From Methylophilaceae bacterium (GTDB lineage: Bacteria > Pseudomonadota > Gammaproteobacteria > Burkholderiales > Methylophilaceae), in NCBI GenBank assembly GCA_018398995.1, contig CP073759.1:1961577-2025576 (forward strand): a stretch of 64,000 nucleotides of DNA, written 5' to 3'. Position 1 is the first letter of the stretch. Each line of letters starts with the position of its first letter. Under the pieces are notes generated by a model. The model was given only the letters and a program-made list of their open reading frames with translations. It was not told the DNA's origin and made no database searches. A program made the position numbers and the translations under genes. This document shows, piece after piece, positions 51,642 to 61,477 of this stretch.

Positions 51642-53141
51642 TTGCTCCGTTCATTTGAAAGTTTACGTTTTCCTGTATTTTTTAATGCCATAGCTGACGC
51701 CATGCTATTGGTCAATAATGAAGGGCAGGTCGTTTTAGCCAATGATTCAGCACAAAAAATGCTCGGCTATACCGCGGATGAGTTGATCGGTATGAACGTG
51801 GAGATGTTAATGCCAGCATCCTATCGCACACACCATACGCAACTCAGACGTGGCTTTTTTAATCATCAAGAAAAGCGCGCAATGGGGAATGGAAAAAACC
51901 TCGTTGTGCTGACACAACAAGGTCAAGAATTACCAGTGGATATTGGTCTAAGCCCATTGGTATGCGAGGACGATGCGTATGCCTTGGTTACCTTCCATAT
52001 GACTGAAAAACAAATATGGGCAGAGGCGTCTTTAAAAGCAAGTGAAGAACGTTTGCGGCTGGCTAAATTATCGGCAGGCTTGGGCGTTTTTGATATTGAT
52101 TTGCTCAGCAATACCGTTGCCTTTGATGCTCATATTCAAGATTTTTTTGATTTCCCACACAATAACAGTGTTAGTTATCACCACTTTATTGAAGCGATTG
52201 ATGCGGCTGATCGGGCGAAATGGCAAACCATCTTTGATCGCGCTATTCAAATGGAAAGCGAGCGTGTCTATCAGCTTGAGTTTCGCATTCACAACGAGAC
52301 CAATAAGCCTAAACGATGGCTACATGCTTCTGGTAAGGTTTTTTTTAATGATCATGTTGCCGTGCGCATGCTGGGTGTTGTACACGATGTGACTGAACGT
52401 ATATTGTTGCAGCAGTCGTTAACTGAGCAACGCATAGAGTTAGAAACACTCGCAAAAACACAAATAGCGATTCAAACAGCATCGGCAATCGCACATGAGA
52501 TTAACCAACCTTTAGCAGCCATCTCAGCCTATAGCGAGGTTGCATTATATGCATTACAAGCAAGCGATATTGATAAAGACAGGTTAAATCGTAGTCTTAC
52601 AGGCTGCGTGGCACAAGCGCAGCGCGCAGGTAAAAGTCTACATGAGCTTATGGAGTTTTTTCATAAAGGTGAGATTGAAGCGTTACCAATTGATTTGAAC
52701 GGGGTGATCCAAGAGGCTGTCAATATTACGCAACATAGTGGCTATGGAGAATTTCAATCAAGCTTACATTTAGAGCCTGATTTGCCACCTGTTTTAGCCA
52801 ATCGAACCCAGCTGCAGAAAGTCATTGTTAATCTCTTGCGCAATGGTATTGAGGCGGCGCATCTTGCAGGCATTTCAGTTGCAAAGATTCAAGTATCACT
52901 TCGTACGCATTCACAATCCAATATGGCAGAGGTGATTATTCAAGATAATGGCCCGGGACTCACGCCCGAAGTGCAGCAGCGTATTTTTGAACCTTTTTTT
53001 ACCACCAAATCACAAGGTATTGGCATGGGGCTAACAATTAGCCGGTCATTAATAGAAGCATGTGGTGGTCAGCTTTGGTTTGATGCCAATAGCGCTAGTG
53101 GCGCCAGCTTTCATTTAACCTTGCCTTTTGCCATAAACTAA
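51642..53141 (+). CDS. PAS-domain sensor histidine kinase, FixL-like
   Basis: 499 residues. PAS 1 (about 10-125) has MPASYRTHHTQ, in which His65 aligns with the heme-ligand His200 of FixL; Gly82 and Gly84 also match, while FixL Arg220 is Lys85. PAS 2 spans about 135-255. The phospho-acceptor is His285 (IAHEINQPLAAIS), and the ATPase blocks are VIVNLLRNGIEAA, IIQDNGPGL and GIGMGLTISRSLIE. No membrane span is seen, so it is cytoplasmic. The start is TTG at 51642 with GAGG seven bases upstream. The response regulator gene follows by 14 bases. Confidence 0.9.
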   Translation: MLRSFESLRFPVFFNAIADAMLLVNNEGQVVLANDSAQKMLGYTADELIGMNVEMLMPASYRTHHTQLRRGFFNHQEKRAMGNGKNLVVLTQQGQELPVDIGLSPLVCEDDAYALVTFHMTEKQIWAEASLKASEERLRLAKLSAGLGVFDIDLLSNTVAFDAHIQDFFDFPHNNSVSYHHFIEAIDAADRAKWQTIFDRAIQMESERVYQLEFRIHNETNKPKRWLHASGKVFFNDHVAVRMLGVVHDVTERILLQQSLTEQRIELETLAKTQIAIQTASAIAHEINQPLAAISAYSEVALYALQASDIDKDRLNRSLTGCVAQAQRAGKSLHELMEFFHKGEIEALPIDLNGVIQEAVNITQHSGYGEFQSSLHLEPDLPPVLANRTQLQKVIVNLLRNGIEAAHLAGISVAKIQVSLRTHSQSNMAEVIIQDNGPGLTPEVQQRIFEPFFTTKSQGIGMGLTISRSLIEACGGQLWFDANSASGASFHLTLPFAIN

Positions 53142-53155
53142 GCGTTAATAAAATA

Positions 53156-53764
53156 ATGACAACGACTATATTTATTATTGATGATGATCCTGCAATAAGG
53201 GATGCCCTTTCAATGATGATAGAGCAAGAGGGTTTTCAAGTAAAAGCTTTTGATGGTGGGGCGACATTTCTTGCCGATTATCAGCAAGAGGTGCTGGGTT
53301 GTGCAATTATTGATGTCCGCATGCCAAACATGAGTGGTTTAAGTTTGCAAAAAGAAATGATCAATCGTCAAATTTTATTACCAATCATTTTTTTAACTGG
53401 TCATGGCGATATACCAATGAGTGTCAATGCGATTAAGTCGGGTGCTATTGATTTTTTAACAAAGCCAGTAACCAGAGAAAAGCTTCTTGCATCCATTCGT
53501 CCTGCCATTATTGAAAGTAAAAAGAAGTTATCACAAGCTGCTTGTGAAAAAGAAGCACAATCCCTTGTTAACAGCCTAACTGAGCGTGAGCGTGAGGTGA
53601 TGGTGCTAGCCATCAATGGTTTCCCTAATAAAGAAATTGCACGCCGCTTAGCGATCAGTCACCGCACGGTAGAAATTCATAAATCCAAGATTATGCATAA
53701 AACAGGCGCTATTAATTTGCTAGATTTGGCCAGCATTGCAAGAGAAGGGGGTTGTGAAAGTTAG
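53156..53764 (+). CDS. FixJ/NarL-type response regulator
   Basis: 202 residues. The receiver has IIDDDPAIRDAL, the phospho-acceptor Asp53 (AIIDVRMPNMSG) and FLTGHGDIPMSV with FLTKP. The C-terminal LuxR helix-turn-helix is LTEREREVMVLAINGFPNKE followed by IARRLAISHRTVEIHKSKIM. It should be phosphorylated by the upstream kinase and may control the stress and phosphoketolase genes downstream. Confidence 0.93.
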   Translation: MTTTIFIIDDDPAIRDALSMMIEQEGFQVKAFDGGATFLADYQQEVLGCAIIDVRMPNMSGLSLQKEMINRQILLPIIFLTGHGDIPMSVNAIKSGAIDFLTKPVTREKLLASIRPAIIESKKKLSQAACEKEAQSLVNSLTEREREVMVLAINGFPNKEIARRLAISHRTVEIHKSKIMHKTGAINLLDLASIAREGGCES

Positions 53765-53969
53765 TGTATATTATTCAATTTATGGCATTCAATTGGTTTT
53801 TCAACAACAAGCATCTGCTCAACAGACCTAATCCTTATGCCTGAATAACGAATCATTTATACGTGTTTGAGCGGATTACTGCCTGCTTAAATTATTGATA
53901 TTGTAAAAGATAACCAAGCTTATAAACACCGATAATAGATGCGTATAGATGAGAATAGAGTTGAATGTC

Positions 53970-54539
53970 ATGAATGTTTTTGAAGCTATTTTGGGCATGA
54001 GGTCTGTTAGAGATTACACCTCTGAGCAAGTGGATGCAAAGAAAGTGCCTAGTTTAATTGAGGCTGCAGCGATGGCGCCGACAGCGACCAATCGAGAAGC
54101 ATGTGCATTTACTATTATTCAAGATGTAGCCTTGTTGCAACATTTGTCAGATTTAACCAAATTATTATTTAGCAAACACCCTCAACATCATCATTCGTCT
54201 GAACTGGATCATTTTATTAAGCCCGAATTTAATATTTTTTATGGGGCCACTACATTAATCATTATTTGTGTCAATAAAGATAAACCAAGAGCTGTAGCTG
54301 ATTGTTGGTTGGCGGCCGAAAATGTAATGCTGGCTGCATTTGCGATGGGCTTAGGATCTTGTGTGGCTGAATCTGCCTTGTTAGCCTTGAATGATAAGCA
54401 ACAAAAAATAAACCTCGGTATTGCTGACGAATTTGAAGCTATTGTGCCTATTGTTGTTGGTTATGCAAACGCTCATACAGTTCCAACTCGTCGAAAAAGG
54501 CCTTTCATTTTAAATTGGTTCAAGACCAACATTGCCTGA
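53970..54539 (+). CDS. Nitroreductase-family protein
   Basis: About 189 residues. FMN-binding features are MRSVRDYTSEQVD, AAAMAPTATNREACAFTIIQ, AAENVMLAAFAMGLGSC and VPIVVGYA. These enzymes reduce nitro or quinone compounds or act on other flavin substrates; the true substrate is not known. The open frame starts at 53949, but ATG at 53970 (MNVFEAILGM) fits the family. It is 20 bases upstream of a universal stress protein gene. Confidence 0.85.
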   Translation: MNVFEAILGMRSVRDYTSEQVDAKKVPSLIEAAAMAPTATNREACAFTIIQDVALLQHLSDLTKLLFSKHPQHHHSSELDHFIKPEFNIFYGATTLIIICVNKDKPRAVADCWLAAENVMLAAFAMGLGSCVAESALLALNDKQQKINLGIADEFEAIVPIVVGYANAHTVPTRRKRPFILNWFKTNIA

Positions 54540-54559
54540 TAAGAGAAGGAGAAGGTGTG

Positions 54560-55021
54560 ATGTACAAACGCATTTTGTGTCCAATTGATGGTAGTGTGAC
54601 ATCAAACAGAGGCTTGCAAGAGGCCATCCATTTAGCAAAAAATCAGCATGCCAAGCTCAGATTTATCCATGTCATTGATAACTATGTGCCGATTATGGAG
54701 GCAGAGGATGGTTTAATGGCAGTTAACGTCTCTGCAGAATTAAAAAAAAATGCAACCAATGTGATTAACAACGCAACGCTCATGGCTAATAGTGCTGGAG
54801 TAGAAGCTGACGCTGTAATTGCTGAAATATTTGGTGGTCGTCCTGCAAAAGAAATGATTAAACAAGCAGAAAGCTGGCCTGCGGATATTATTGTAATGGG
54901 CACACATGGACTGCGTGGGTTTAGTCGAATCATTTTAGGTAGTGATGCTGAACATGTTGTGCAGGCAAGTGCTGTGCCTGTGATGTTGGTGAATGCAGGA
55001 GAACACGTAAGCAAACGCTAA
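54560..55021 (+). CDS. Universal stress protein (single domain)
   Basis: 153 residues. It starts MYKRILCPIDGSVTSNRGLQ and has the ATP-binding motif GTHGLRGFSRIILGSDAEHV followed by VMLVN, the G2xG9GS/T pattern. The frame opens at 54515, but ATG at 54560 has a strong AGGAGAAGG upstream. USPs of this type respond to starvation or low oxygen. Confidence 0.92.
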   Translation: MYKRILCPIDGSVTSNRGLQEAIHLAKNQHAKLRFIHVIDNYVPIMEAEDGLMAVNVSAELKKNATNVINNATLMANSAGVEADAVIAEIFGGRPAKEMIKQAESWPADIIVMGTHGLRGFSRIILGSDAEHVVQASAVPVMLVNAGEHVSKR

Positions 55022-55179
55022 TAACAACAAAAGTATAGGCGCTCAGTAATAAACGCGTGTTGTCATTGACGCGAGCAGCCTCATGAGCGATTGGCACGGT
55101 ATAAGTGTTAAAACGTACATCTTATTATGGGTAAAGCTGATAGGATCAAATATTATTGATTTTACAATTGGAGCACATC

Positions 55180-55473
55180 ATGGCAAATAATGACAAGAAG
55201 TTAATTAAAGACATCAAAATTGTGATAGCAGATATTGAATTAGTCTTGAATGATATTAAGGATAAAACAGCAAACGAGTTTACAGAAATCAATACGACGT
55301 TAGTAGAAAAGCTAGCGCTAGCGAAAGAAAAGCTGATTGATTCAGAACAAGACCTGTTAAATAAAGAACAAATTGCTGTAGAAATGACAGATGCTTATGC
55401 GCGCAGAAATACATGGAAGTTGGTGATGATAGCCGCGCTAATAGGTTATTTAATTGGGTATACCGTCCATTAA
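55180..55473 (+). CDS. DUF883-like membrane-anchored protein (ElaB/YqjD type)
   Basis: 97 residues: a long charged helix (about 5-70) and a C-terminal anchor WKLVMIAALIGYLIGYTV containing GxxxG, as in ElaB/YqjD, which tether ribosomes to the inner membrane in stationary phase in E. coli. ATG at 55180 has GGAG seven bases upstream; the longer frame from 55156 is unlikely. Confidence 0.8.
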   Translation: MANNDKKLIKDIKIVIADIELVLNDIKDKTANEFTEINTTLVEKLALAKEKLIDSEQDLLNKEQIAVEMTDAYARRNTWKLVMIAALIGYLIGYTVH

Positions 55474-55490
55474 GCATTATGAAATAAACT

Positions 55491-55518
55491 TAAACGATAT
55501 AAACGTAAACGATATAAA
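55491..55518 (+). repeat. Two tandem 15-bp units (TAAACGATATAAA core)
   Basis: TAAACGATATAAA at 55491-55503 and again at 55506-55518, in the region upstream of the tandem universal stress protein gene. AT-rich direct repeats of this size may be a regulator site or simple slippage. Confidence 0.45.
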
Positions 55519-55638
55519 ATTAAAACTAAGTGCAGGCGCGTATTTTTCAGGTAATTATTTTAAGATAAGCTTTTATTGGTTCAATTAAATCGTGCATAAA
55601 ATTTAATTGACAATAAAAACTACTCAAGGAGAACTGAT

Positions 55639-56529
55639 ATGCCTAAAGTGCAATATTCTATTCACTGCATTGTTGCTGCCACCGACTTTTCTGCCAATGG
55701 CGATTTGGCTGTGATGAGAGCGGCACATATTGCGCAACAACATGGGCAAGCCTTACATTTATTGCATGTTGTTCACCCATTAGATATCTATCCAGAATTA
55801 ATGCTTACCTTTGATGCCCATTTAAAAGATTATGAACGGTTAAAAAAAGCAAATGGATTGGCAAGTCTTGATGAGTTGGCTATAAAAATTCGAAAAGACT
55901 TTGATATCAAAGTAAAGACAGCAACCCGTATTGGCCGCACGCATGTGCAAATTGCTGAGTATGTTGAATCTGTAGGTGCTGATCTACTTGTTGTTGGCTT
56001 TCATGGTGAACAAAACGTATTGGATGCCATCATCGGTTCGACAGCATTTAGATTGTTACGTTTAGCGCCTTGTTCGCTATTGATTGTGAGAAACGGCGAT
56101 ATAGTTCCTTATCAACAAGTACTCACTGCAGTTGATTTTACCATTGGCGCCAGTGCTGTCCCCAGAATGGCTTGTGCCGTTGCTACCACAGCCCCAATTG
56201 AAGCGTTACATGTTTTTGATTTGAAGCAAGAGACACTTAGCCGCAAGGCAGGAATTAGTCATACAGAGGTGCAACATTACCGTGACAAGGCAACAGAATA
56301 CGCAGAGGACACACTTGCTAAGCTAGTAGCTGAATTAAATGAAAAGCGCATTTCTAGCAAGGTAATGTATGGTTATCTACCAGAAACTATTTGCGATCGT
56401 GCAACAGAGATCAACGCTGATTTGGTGGTACTAGGTAAAAAAGGCAAAAGCAGTCTACAGGAGTTTGTATTAGGTAGCGTGAGTAAGACTGTTGCCAGCA
56501 TGGTTTCATGTGATGTGCTTTTAACTTAA
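55639..56529 (+). CDS. Universal stress protein, two tandem Usp domains
   Basis: 296 residues. Domain 1 (about 8-150) ends with VVGFHGEQNVLDAIIGSTAF and LRLAPCSLLIVRN; domain 2 (about 155-296) ends with VLGKKGKSSLQEFVLGSVSK and TVASMVSCDVLL, both with the Usp nucleotide-binding pattern. AAGGAG precedes the ATG. It lies upstream of the phosphoketolase gene, a common pairing in bacteria that use acetyl phosphate metabolism under stress. Confidence 0.9.
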   Translation: MPKVQYSIHCIVAATDFSANGDLAVMRAAHIAQQHGQALHLLHVVHPLDIYPELMLTFDAHLKDYERLKKANGLASLDELAIKIRKDFDIKVKTATRIGRTHVQIAEYVESVGADLLVVGFHGEQNVLDAIIGSTAFRLLRLAPCSLLIVRNGDIVPYQQVLTAVDFTIGASAVPRMACAVATTAPIEALHVFDLKQETLSRKAGISHTEVQHYRDKATEYAEDTLAKLVAELNEKRISSKVMYGYLPETICDRATEINADLVVLGKKGKSSLQEFVLGSVSKTVASMVSCDVLLT

Positions 56530-56655
56530 CAATAGTTGATATTTATTCATAAAACCATAAATTTCTTTTGTTAAAATTCAATTAAGTATTTATTTTATAA
56601 GCGTTACTTTGTGATGCGTGTCTAACGATTGAGAACAAAATACTAAGGATCAAAA

Positions 56656-59028
56656 ATGTTAAATGACTCACTAAAACGTTCACAACAAGCACTAACCAAT
56701 ATTCACGCTTATTGGCGAGCGTGTAATTATTTAGCTGCTGGTATGATTTACTTATGGGATAACCCATTATTAAAAGAGCCATTAGAGTCTGCACATATTA
56801 AACAACGTTTACTTGGGCATTGGGGAGCAAGCCCAGGCTTATCGTTTATTTATGTTCACCTTAACCAATTAATTAACAAATATGATCTTAATGCAATCTT
56901 TTTAGCTGGGCCAGGTCATGGTGCGCCCGGCGTTTTAGCACCTACCTATTTGGAAGGAACCTATAGCGAGGTTTATCCAAACAAGGGTGAAAATGAAATT
57001 GGATTACGTCAGTTTTTTAAAGAATTTTCTTTCCCTGGTGGGGTCGGCAGTCATTGCACACCTGAGATGCCGGGATCGATTCATGAAGGAGGAGAGCTTG
57101 GTTATAGCATTTCTCATGCCTTTGGCGCTGCTTTCGATAATCCAGATTTGTTGGTCGTGGCAGCAGTTGGAGATGGGGAGTCAGAAACTGGGCCGCTAGC
57201 GACTTCATGGCATGCTAATAAGTTCCTAAACCCAATTAGAGATGGTGCTGTTTTACCAGTCTTACATCTAAATGGCTACAAAATTAATAATCCGACATTG
57301 TTATCGCGCATTTCACATGATGAGCTCAATAATCTTTTTGTAGGCTATGGTTGGACACCCTATTTTGTTGAAGGGGATGACCCTATGGTGATGCATGCAA
57401 ACATGGCTGAAACGATGGAAAAGTGCGTAACTGAGATTCGTGATATACAAAAACAAGCCCGCACAAGCGGGATAGCGAAAAGACCGCGGTGGCCGATGAT
57501 TATATTGCGATCGCCAAAAGGATGGACTGGGCCAAAGTTTGTTGATCAGCATAAAGTTGAGGGATTTTGGCGTGCGCATCAAGTTCCACTGGGTAATGTA
57601 CGTGATAATCCCGAGCATCTTGCACAATTAGAGGCTTGGTTAGCTAGTTATCACCCAGAAGAATTATTTGACGATACTGGAAAATTGCGCCCAGAACTCA
57701 AAGCCCTAGCGCCTAAGGGCGTACGTCGAATGAGTGCTAATCCGCATGCTAATGGTGGATTGATTCGCCAAGACTTACGGATGCCAGACTTTACTGAATA
57801 TGGGGTTCAATTGCCTGGGCCAGCTAAAATTTCTGTTGGAAACACACGACCACTTGGTGAGTTTCTACGTGAAGTGATGCGCAATAATATGCAGAATTTT
57901 AGACTGTTTGGGCCCGATGAAAACACATCAAATAAGCTCGATAGTGTGTATGAAGTGAGTAAGAAAATGTGGTTAGCTGACTATCTGCCAGAAGATGAAG
58001 ATGGCGGTGAGCTTGCGCCAGATGGGCGGGTAATGGAAATGCTATCTGAACATACAATTGAGGGCTGGCTGGAAGGCTATTTGCTGACAGGTCGACATGG
58101 TTTTTTCTCCACCTATGAAGCATTTGTTCATGTGATTGACTCAATGTTTAATCAACATGCCAAGTGGTTGGATATGGCTAAATCTGTCCCGTGGCGCGCA
58201 CCAATCTCATCGTTGAATTTACTCATTACTTCCACCGTTTGGCGGCAAGACCACAATGGGTTTACCCATCAGGACCCAGGTTTTTTAGATATCGTTGTGA
58301 ATAAAAGCCCGTCAGTGACGCGTATTTATCTGCCTCCTGATGCAAATTGTTTACTTTCTGTCGCCAGTCATTGCCTTAAAAGCACAAACTATATCAATGT
58401 GATTGTGGCAGATAAGCAAAAACATTTGCAGTATTTAAATATGGATGATGCGATTAAACATTGTACAAAGGGACTTGGCATATGGGATTGGGCAAGCAAT
58501 GATAATGGGGCTGTGCCCGATCTTGTGATGGCAAGTGCTGGTGATATTCCAACCAAAGAAGCGCTGGCAGCTGTCATCCTTCTGCGAGAATACTTCCCTG
58601 AGTTAAAAATTCGATTTATTAATGTTGTTGATTTATATAAATTAACATCACCTAGCCAACACCCGCATGGCATGTCAGATAGTGAATTTGATAGTCTATT
58701 TACCAAAGATAAGCCAGTGATTTTCAATTTTCATGGTTACCCTTGGCTGATACATCGTATGACTTATCGTCGCACTAATCATGATAATTTTCATGTGCAT
58801 GGCTATAATGAAAAAGGCAGCATCAACACCCCATTAGAATTAGCGATTCAGAATAAGATTGATCGTTTTAGTTTAGTCATGAGCGCCATTGATCTCATCC
58901 CTCAGCTTCAAGTAATTGGCGCACATGCAAGAGAGAAGGTGCGTAACCAGCAGATTAATTGTTGTCAATATGCCTATCAACATGGTGTAGATTTACCTGA
59001 AGCAGATGAGTGGATTTGGCCATTTTGA
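56656..59028 (+). CDS. xfp: Phosphoketolase (xylulose-5-phosphate/fructose-6-phosphate)
   Basis: 790 residues, full length. Motifs include [35 protein letters not shown], the TPP-binding [20 protein letters not shown] and, in the C-terminal half, [13 protein letters not shown] and the final [18 protein letters not shown]. It splits xylulose 5-phosphate (or fructose 6-phosphate) into acetyl phosphate and a shorter sugar phosphate. The acetate kinase gene overlaps its stop, so acetyl phosphate can yield ATP and acetate. In methylotrophs this would draw on ribulose-monophosphate-cycle sugars. Confidence 0.95.
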   Translation: MLNDSLKRSQQALTNIHAYWRACNYLAAGMIYLWDNPLLKEPLESAHIKQRLLGHWGASPGLSFIYVHLNQLINKYDLNAIFLAGPGHGAPGVLAPTYLEGTYSEVYPNKGENEIGLRQFFKEFSFPGGVGSHCTPEMPGSIHEGGELGYSISHAFGAAFDNPDLLVVAAVGDGESETGPLATSWHANKFLNPIRDGAVLPVLHLNGYKINNPTLLSRISHDELNNLFVGYGWTPYFVEGDDPMVMHANMAETMEKCVTEIRDIQKQARTSGIAKRPRWPMIILRSPKGWTGPKFVDQHKVEGFWRAHQVPLGNVRDNPEHLAQLEAWLASYHPEELFDDTGKLRPELKALAPKGVRRMSANPHANGGLIRQDLRMPDFTEYGVQLPGPAKISVGNTRPLGEFLREVMRNNMQNFRLFGPDENTSNKLDSVYEVSKKMWLADYLPEDEDGGELAPDGRVMEMLSEHTIEGWLEGYLLTGRHGFFSTYEAFVHVIDSMFNQHAKWLDMAKSVPWRAPISSLNLLITSTVWRQDHNGFTHQDPGFLDIVVNKSPSVTRIYLPPDANCLLSVASHCLKSTNYINVIVADKQKHLQYLNMDDAIKHCTKGLGIWDWASNDNGAVPDLVMASAGDIPTKEALAAVILLREYFPELKIRFINVVDLYKLTSPSQHPHGMSDSEFDSLFTKDKPVIFNFHGYPWLIHRMTYRRTNHDNFHVHGYNEKGSINTPLELAIQNKIDRFSLVMSAIDLIPQLQVIGAHAREKVRNQQINCCQYAYQHGVDLPEADEWIWPF

Positions 59029-60092
59029 ATGTATTAACGATCAATTGCGGATCTTCCAGTTTAAAAGCAAGCTTTTTTTCAGAAGATGGCCTTCGGCAAA
59101 ATTTTCATTATGCGCAGAACAAACACGATCCATCTCATGCGTTTGAGGAAAATCTCAAGCAACTGTTGAATGATTTAGGCGGCAATATCCCCAATATTGT
59201 TGGTCATCGGTTTGTGCATGGTGGTGAAGTGACTGACCTTGCTCGATTAGTGGATAAGACTGAGCGTCATCGATTAGAGACTATCATCCCACTTGCGCCA
59301 CTACACTTGCCCAACAATTTGCTTGGCCTAGATAGTTGCGCTAGATACTTTAACGTGCCTCAAATTGCTTGTTTCGATACCGCTTTCCACAGCACAATGC
59401 CTGCTTTAGCAAAGCGTTTACCAATTCCTAACACCCTAGCTATTCATCGCTTTGGGTTTCATGGTCTCAATTACGCATATATTGCAAAAACTTTACCTAA
59501 GGTTATCGACGAGATTGCATCAAAAAAAGTAATTGTTGCGCACCTAGGGAGTGGTGCTAGCTTGTGTATGCTGGAAAACTTGAAGTCTATCGATACCACC
59601 ATGGGCTATACACCTGCAGGCGGTATCGTCATGGGAACCAGAAGTGGTGATTTAGATCCAGGGGTAATGTTGGCGCTAGCTGAACACTATGATCTGCAAC
59701 AATTAAGAGAAGTGGTATTTAATGAAATGGGCTTGATCGCTCTTTCAGGCGGAGAAAGTGCTGATATGCAACAGCTATTATCGAGTCATACTGATGACGC
59801 AAAGTTTGCAGTAGCCTATTTTTGTCAGCAAATAAGAGGAGCAATTGGTGCTTTAGCCAGTAAGGCAGGGGGGGTTGATGCGCTGGTATTTACTGGAGGC
59901 ATCGGAGAGCATTCGGCAATTATTCGCGAAAACATCTGCAGGCCGCTACACTTTATTGGCATTAAACTGGATAACAAGCTTAATCAATCTGCCGCAACGA
60001 GAATCGAATCTAATGACAGCAAGCCCATCGCTATCATCCAGGCAGATGAGGAATTAATGATATGTGATTTATGTTTGCGCACCCAACAATAA
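59025..60092 (+). CDS. ackA: Acetate kinase
   Basis: About 355 residues, shorter than the usual 400. Motifs are [71 protein letters not shown] and FTGGIGEHS. The likely start is TTG at 59025, overlapping the xfp stop in TTGA; a GTG at 59010 is an alternative. Coupling with xfp suggests a joint role in acetyl phosphate use. Shortening is mainly in the C-terminal half, as in other xfp-linked members. A terminator follows. Confidence 0.93.
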   Translation: MNVLTINCGSSSLKASFFSEDGLRQNFHYAQNKHDPSHAFEENLKQLLNDLGGNIPNIVGHRFVHGGEVTDLARLVDKTERHRLETIIPLAPLHLPNNLLGLDSCARYFNVPQIACFDTAFHSTMPALAKRLPIPNTLAIHRFGFHGLNYAYIAKTLPKVIDEIASKKVIVAHLGSGASLCMLENLKSIDTTMGYTPAGGIVMGTRSGDLDPGVMLALAEHYDLQQLREVVFNEMGLIALSGGESADMQQLLSSHTDDAKFAVAYFCQQIRGAIGALASKAGGVDALVFTGGIGEHSAIIRENICRPLHFIGIKLDNKLNQSAATRIESNDSKPIAIIQADEELMICDLCLRTQQ

Positions 60093-60107
60093 GTAAGCAT
60101 ATTACAT

Positions 60108-60152
60108 AACTCAAGGTTGATAGAAGCAGGCGCTTGAGTTGACCTTTTTTTT
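60108..60152 (+). terminator. Rho-independent terminator after ackA
   Basis: AACTCAAG and CTTGAGTT form an 8-bp stem with a 17-base loop, followed by GACC and eight T; AAGGT/ACCTT offers an alternative stem. Confidence 0.6.
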
Positions 60153-60308
60153 AAATAAGGCGCGCCTTTCTAATCAATAATATTCAATTGATTAGGTTTA
60201 AAACACCCGTTAAGTTGTTGTATAATCTTGCTAGATTATTCAATATGGTCGCATCAGCACATCGCTAGCTAGCGGTTTTTAAGCTATTAACATTTTAAGG
60301 AAAAAATA

Positions 60309-60584
60309 ATGAGTCAAATTGTTTTAGAACACAACCCATCCGAAGAAAAATTAAAAGAGCTAGGTGTAGCTAGCTGGTCTATCTGGGATTGCGCACCTTC
60401 AAAATTCCCCTTAGATTTTGGCATGACTGAAACGGCATATGTGCTTGAAGGTGAGTTTCACGTTTATCCAGAAGGCGGTGAAAAAGTCATTGTCAAAGCG
60501 GGTGATTTGGTTGTATTTCCAAAAGGCTTGAAATCTAACTGGGAAGTTGTTAAACAACTCAAAAAACATTACAAACATTCCTAA
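60309..60584 (+). CDS. Small cupin-domain protein (DUF861-like), paralogue 1
   Basis: 91 residues. It has the short cupin pattern of the (S)-ureidoglycine/EutQ-like DUF861 group: WSIWDCAPSKFPLDFGMTET, AYVLEGEFHVYPEGGE and VKAGDLVVFPKGLKSNWEV. The classic metal-binding His residues are largely absent. It is related to the 61190-61459 protein. AAGGA is ahead of the ATG. Function unknown. Confidence 0.85.
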   Translation: MSQIVLEHNPSEEKLKELGVASWSIWDCAPSKFPLDFGMTETAYVLEGEFHVYPEGGEKVIVKAGDLVVFPKGLKSNWEVVKQLKKHYKHS

Positions 60585-60597
60585 GCATTAAATACGT

Positions 60598-60627
60598 AAA
60601 AAGCCTAGCTTTACGCTAGGCTTTTTT
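60598..60627. terminator. Bidirectional rho-independent terminator
   Basis: AAAAAGCCTAGC, loop TTTAC, GCTAGGCTTTTTT between the cupin gene (plus) and the cytochrome gene (minus). Confidence 0.88.
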
Positions 60628-60652
60628 ATGTGCAAATTATCCAAATAAATAC

Positions 60653-60940
60653 TTATTTAGCATTTGCAAAGTAGCTGGCAATGCCGTGAATGTCTTCATT
60701 TTTAAAGTCATGCATCAGTGATGGCTGTGAAACATGATACTCACGCACATCTTTTATTGCAGCGACTAATTCATCATAAGAACGACCATTAAGAGAAGGT
60801 GCGTCAGTAGCAATCGTTTTTATGCGATGATCATGACAGCCCGCACAAACCTGTGCTTTTTCTGAGGTAACGGTTTTTGTTTGTTGCTCAGCACAACCCG
60901 TTAAAGAAAGTAAAGTTAATCCCAACAAAAAATAGTTCAT
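60653..60940 (-). CDS. Cytochrome c-type lipoprotein
   Basis: 95 residues. The signal ends in the lipobox LTGC (Cys16), the heme-binding motif is CAGCH (about 33-37), and the likely Met ligand lies in QPSLMHDF. It is a small class I cytochrome anchored to a membrane facing the periplasm. The partner enzyme is not evident. It is flanked by the two cupin genes and faces the second with a 249-base divergent region. Confidence 0.88.
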   Translation of the reverse strand: MNYFLLGLTLLSLTGCAEQQTKTVTSEKAQVCAGCHDHRIKTIATDAPSLNGRSYDELVAAIKDVREYHVSQPSLMHDFKNEDIHGIASYFANAK

Positions 60941-61132
60941 TATCGCTCCTTAGTGAGTATCGTTTACAAAAAATAGCAGTTAGCCACCGATTTCATTGTT
61001 CATCATTAAGTCAATTTGAAAATGTAACAACGGATACGAAAATTATAGCCATTCGTTTATCTGTATCGCTACACGTGCTAACACGTAGTGATTCACGCAT
61101 ATCAATAGCGCTTGCCTTAATTATTGCCGCAC

Positions 61133-61160
61133 TTGAACTAAGCCCGTTTTGGCATACAAT
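61133..61160 (+). promoter_or_regulatory. Promoter of the second cupin gene
   Basis: TTGAAC, 16-base spacer, TACAAT, with transcription expected near 61167 and the ATG at 61190. About 50 bases further up, ACACGT occurs twice ten bases apart (61071 and 61081), a possible regulator site. Confidence 0.6.
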
Positions 61161-61189
61161 AGATCTCTAGTCCAAATAAGGAGCATAAG

Positions 61190-61459
61190 ATGCAAATTAA
61201 AGTGGAAAAACCAGATGCAGCAAAATTAGCGTCTTTAGGTGTCAGTCGTTGGCCTATTTGGTCAAAAGAAATTTCTAATTTTCCTTGGGATTATAGTAGT
61301 CAAGAAATTGCCTATATTTTAGAAGGAGAGGTCACTGTTACCCCTGTTGGCGGAGCGCCAGTGAGCTTTGGTGCTGGCGATCTTGTGACATTTCCAGCTG
61401 GTCTGTCTTGCATTTGGGATGTTAAAAAAGCGTTACGCAAGCACTACCAGTTTGGCTAG
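61190..61459 (+). CDS. Small cupin-domain protein (DUF861-like), paralogue 2
   Basis: 89 residues, similar throughout to the 60309-60584 protein: SLGVSRWPIWSKEISNFPWD, AYILEGEVTVTPVGG, FGAGDLVTFPAGLSCIWDV and a C-terminal KKALRKHY. Both lack most classic cupin metal ligands. AAGGAG is upstream of the ATG. It converges on glnD, 18 bases away. Confidence 0.85.
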   Translation: MQIKVEKPDAAKLASLGVSRWPIWSKEISNFPWDYSSQEIAYILEGEVTVTPVGGAPVSFGAGDLVTFPAGLSCIWDVKKALRKHYQFG

Positions 61460-61477
61460 TGTTATTGATACGGTCGC

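Noticed and set aside
55022..55179. Sigma-54 promoter (TGGCAC at about 55101)
   Set aside because: The -24-like TGGCAC is there, but the expected TTGCA/GC element at -12 is missing.
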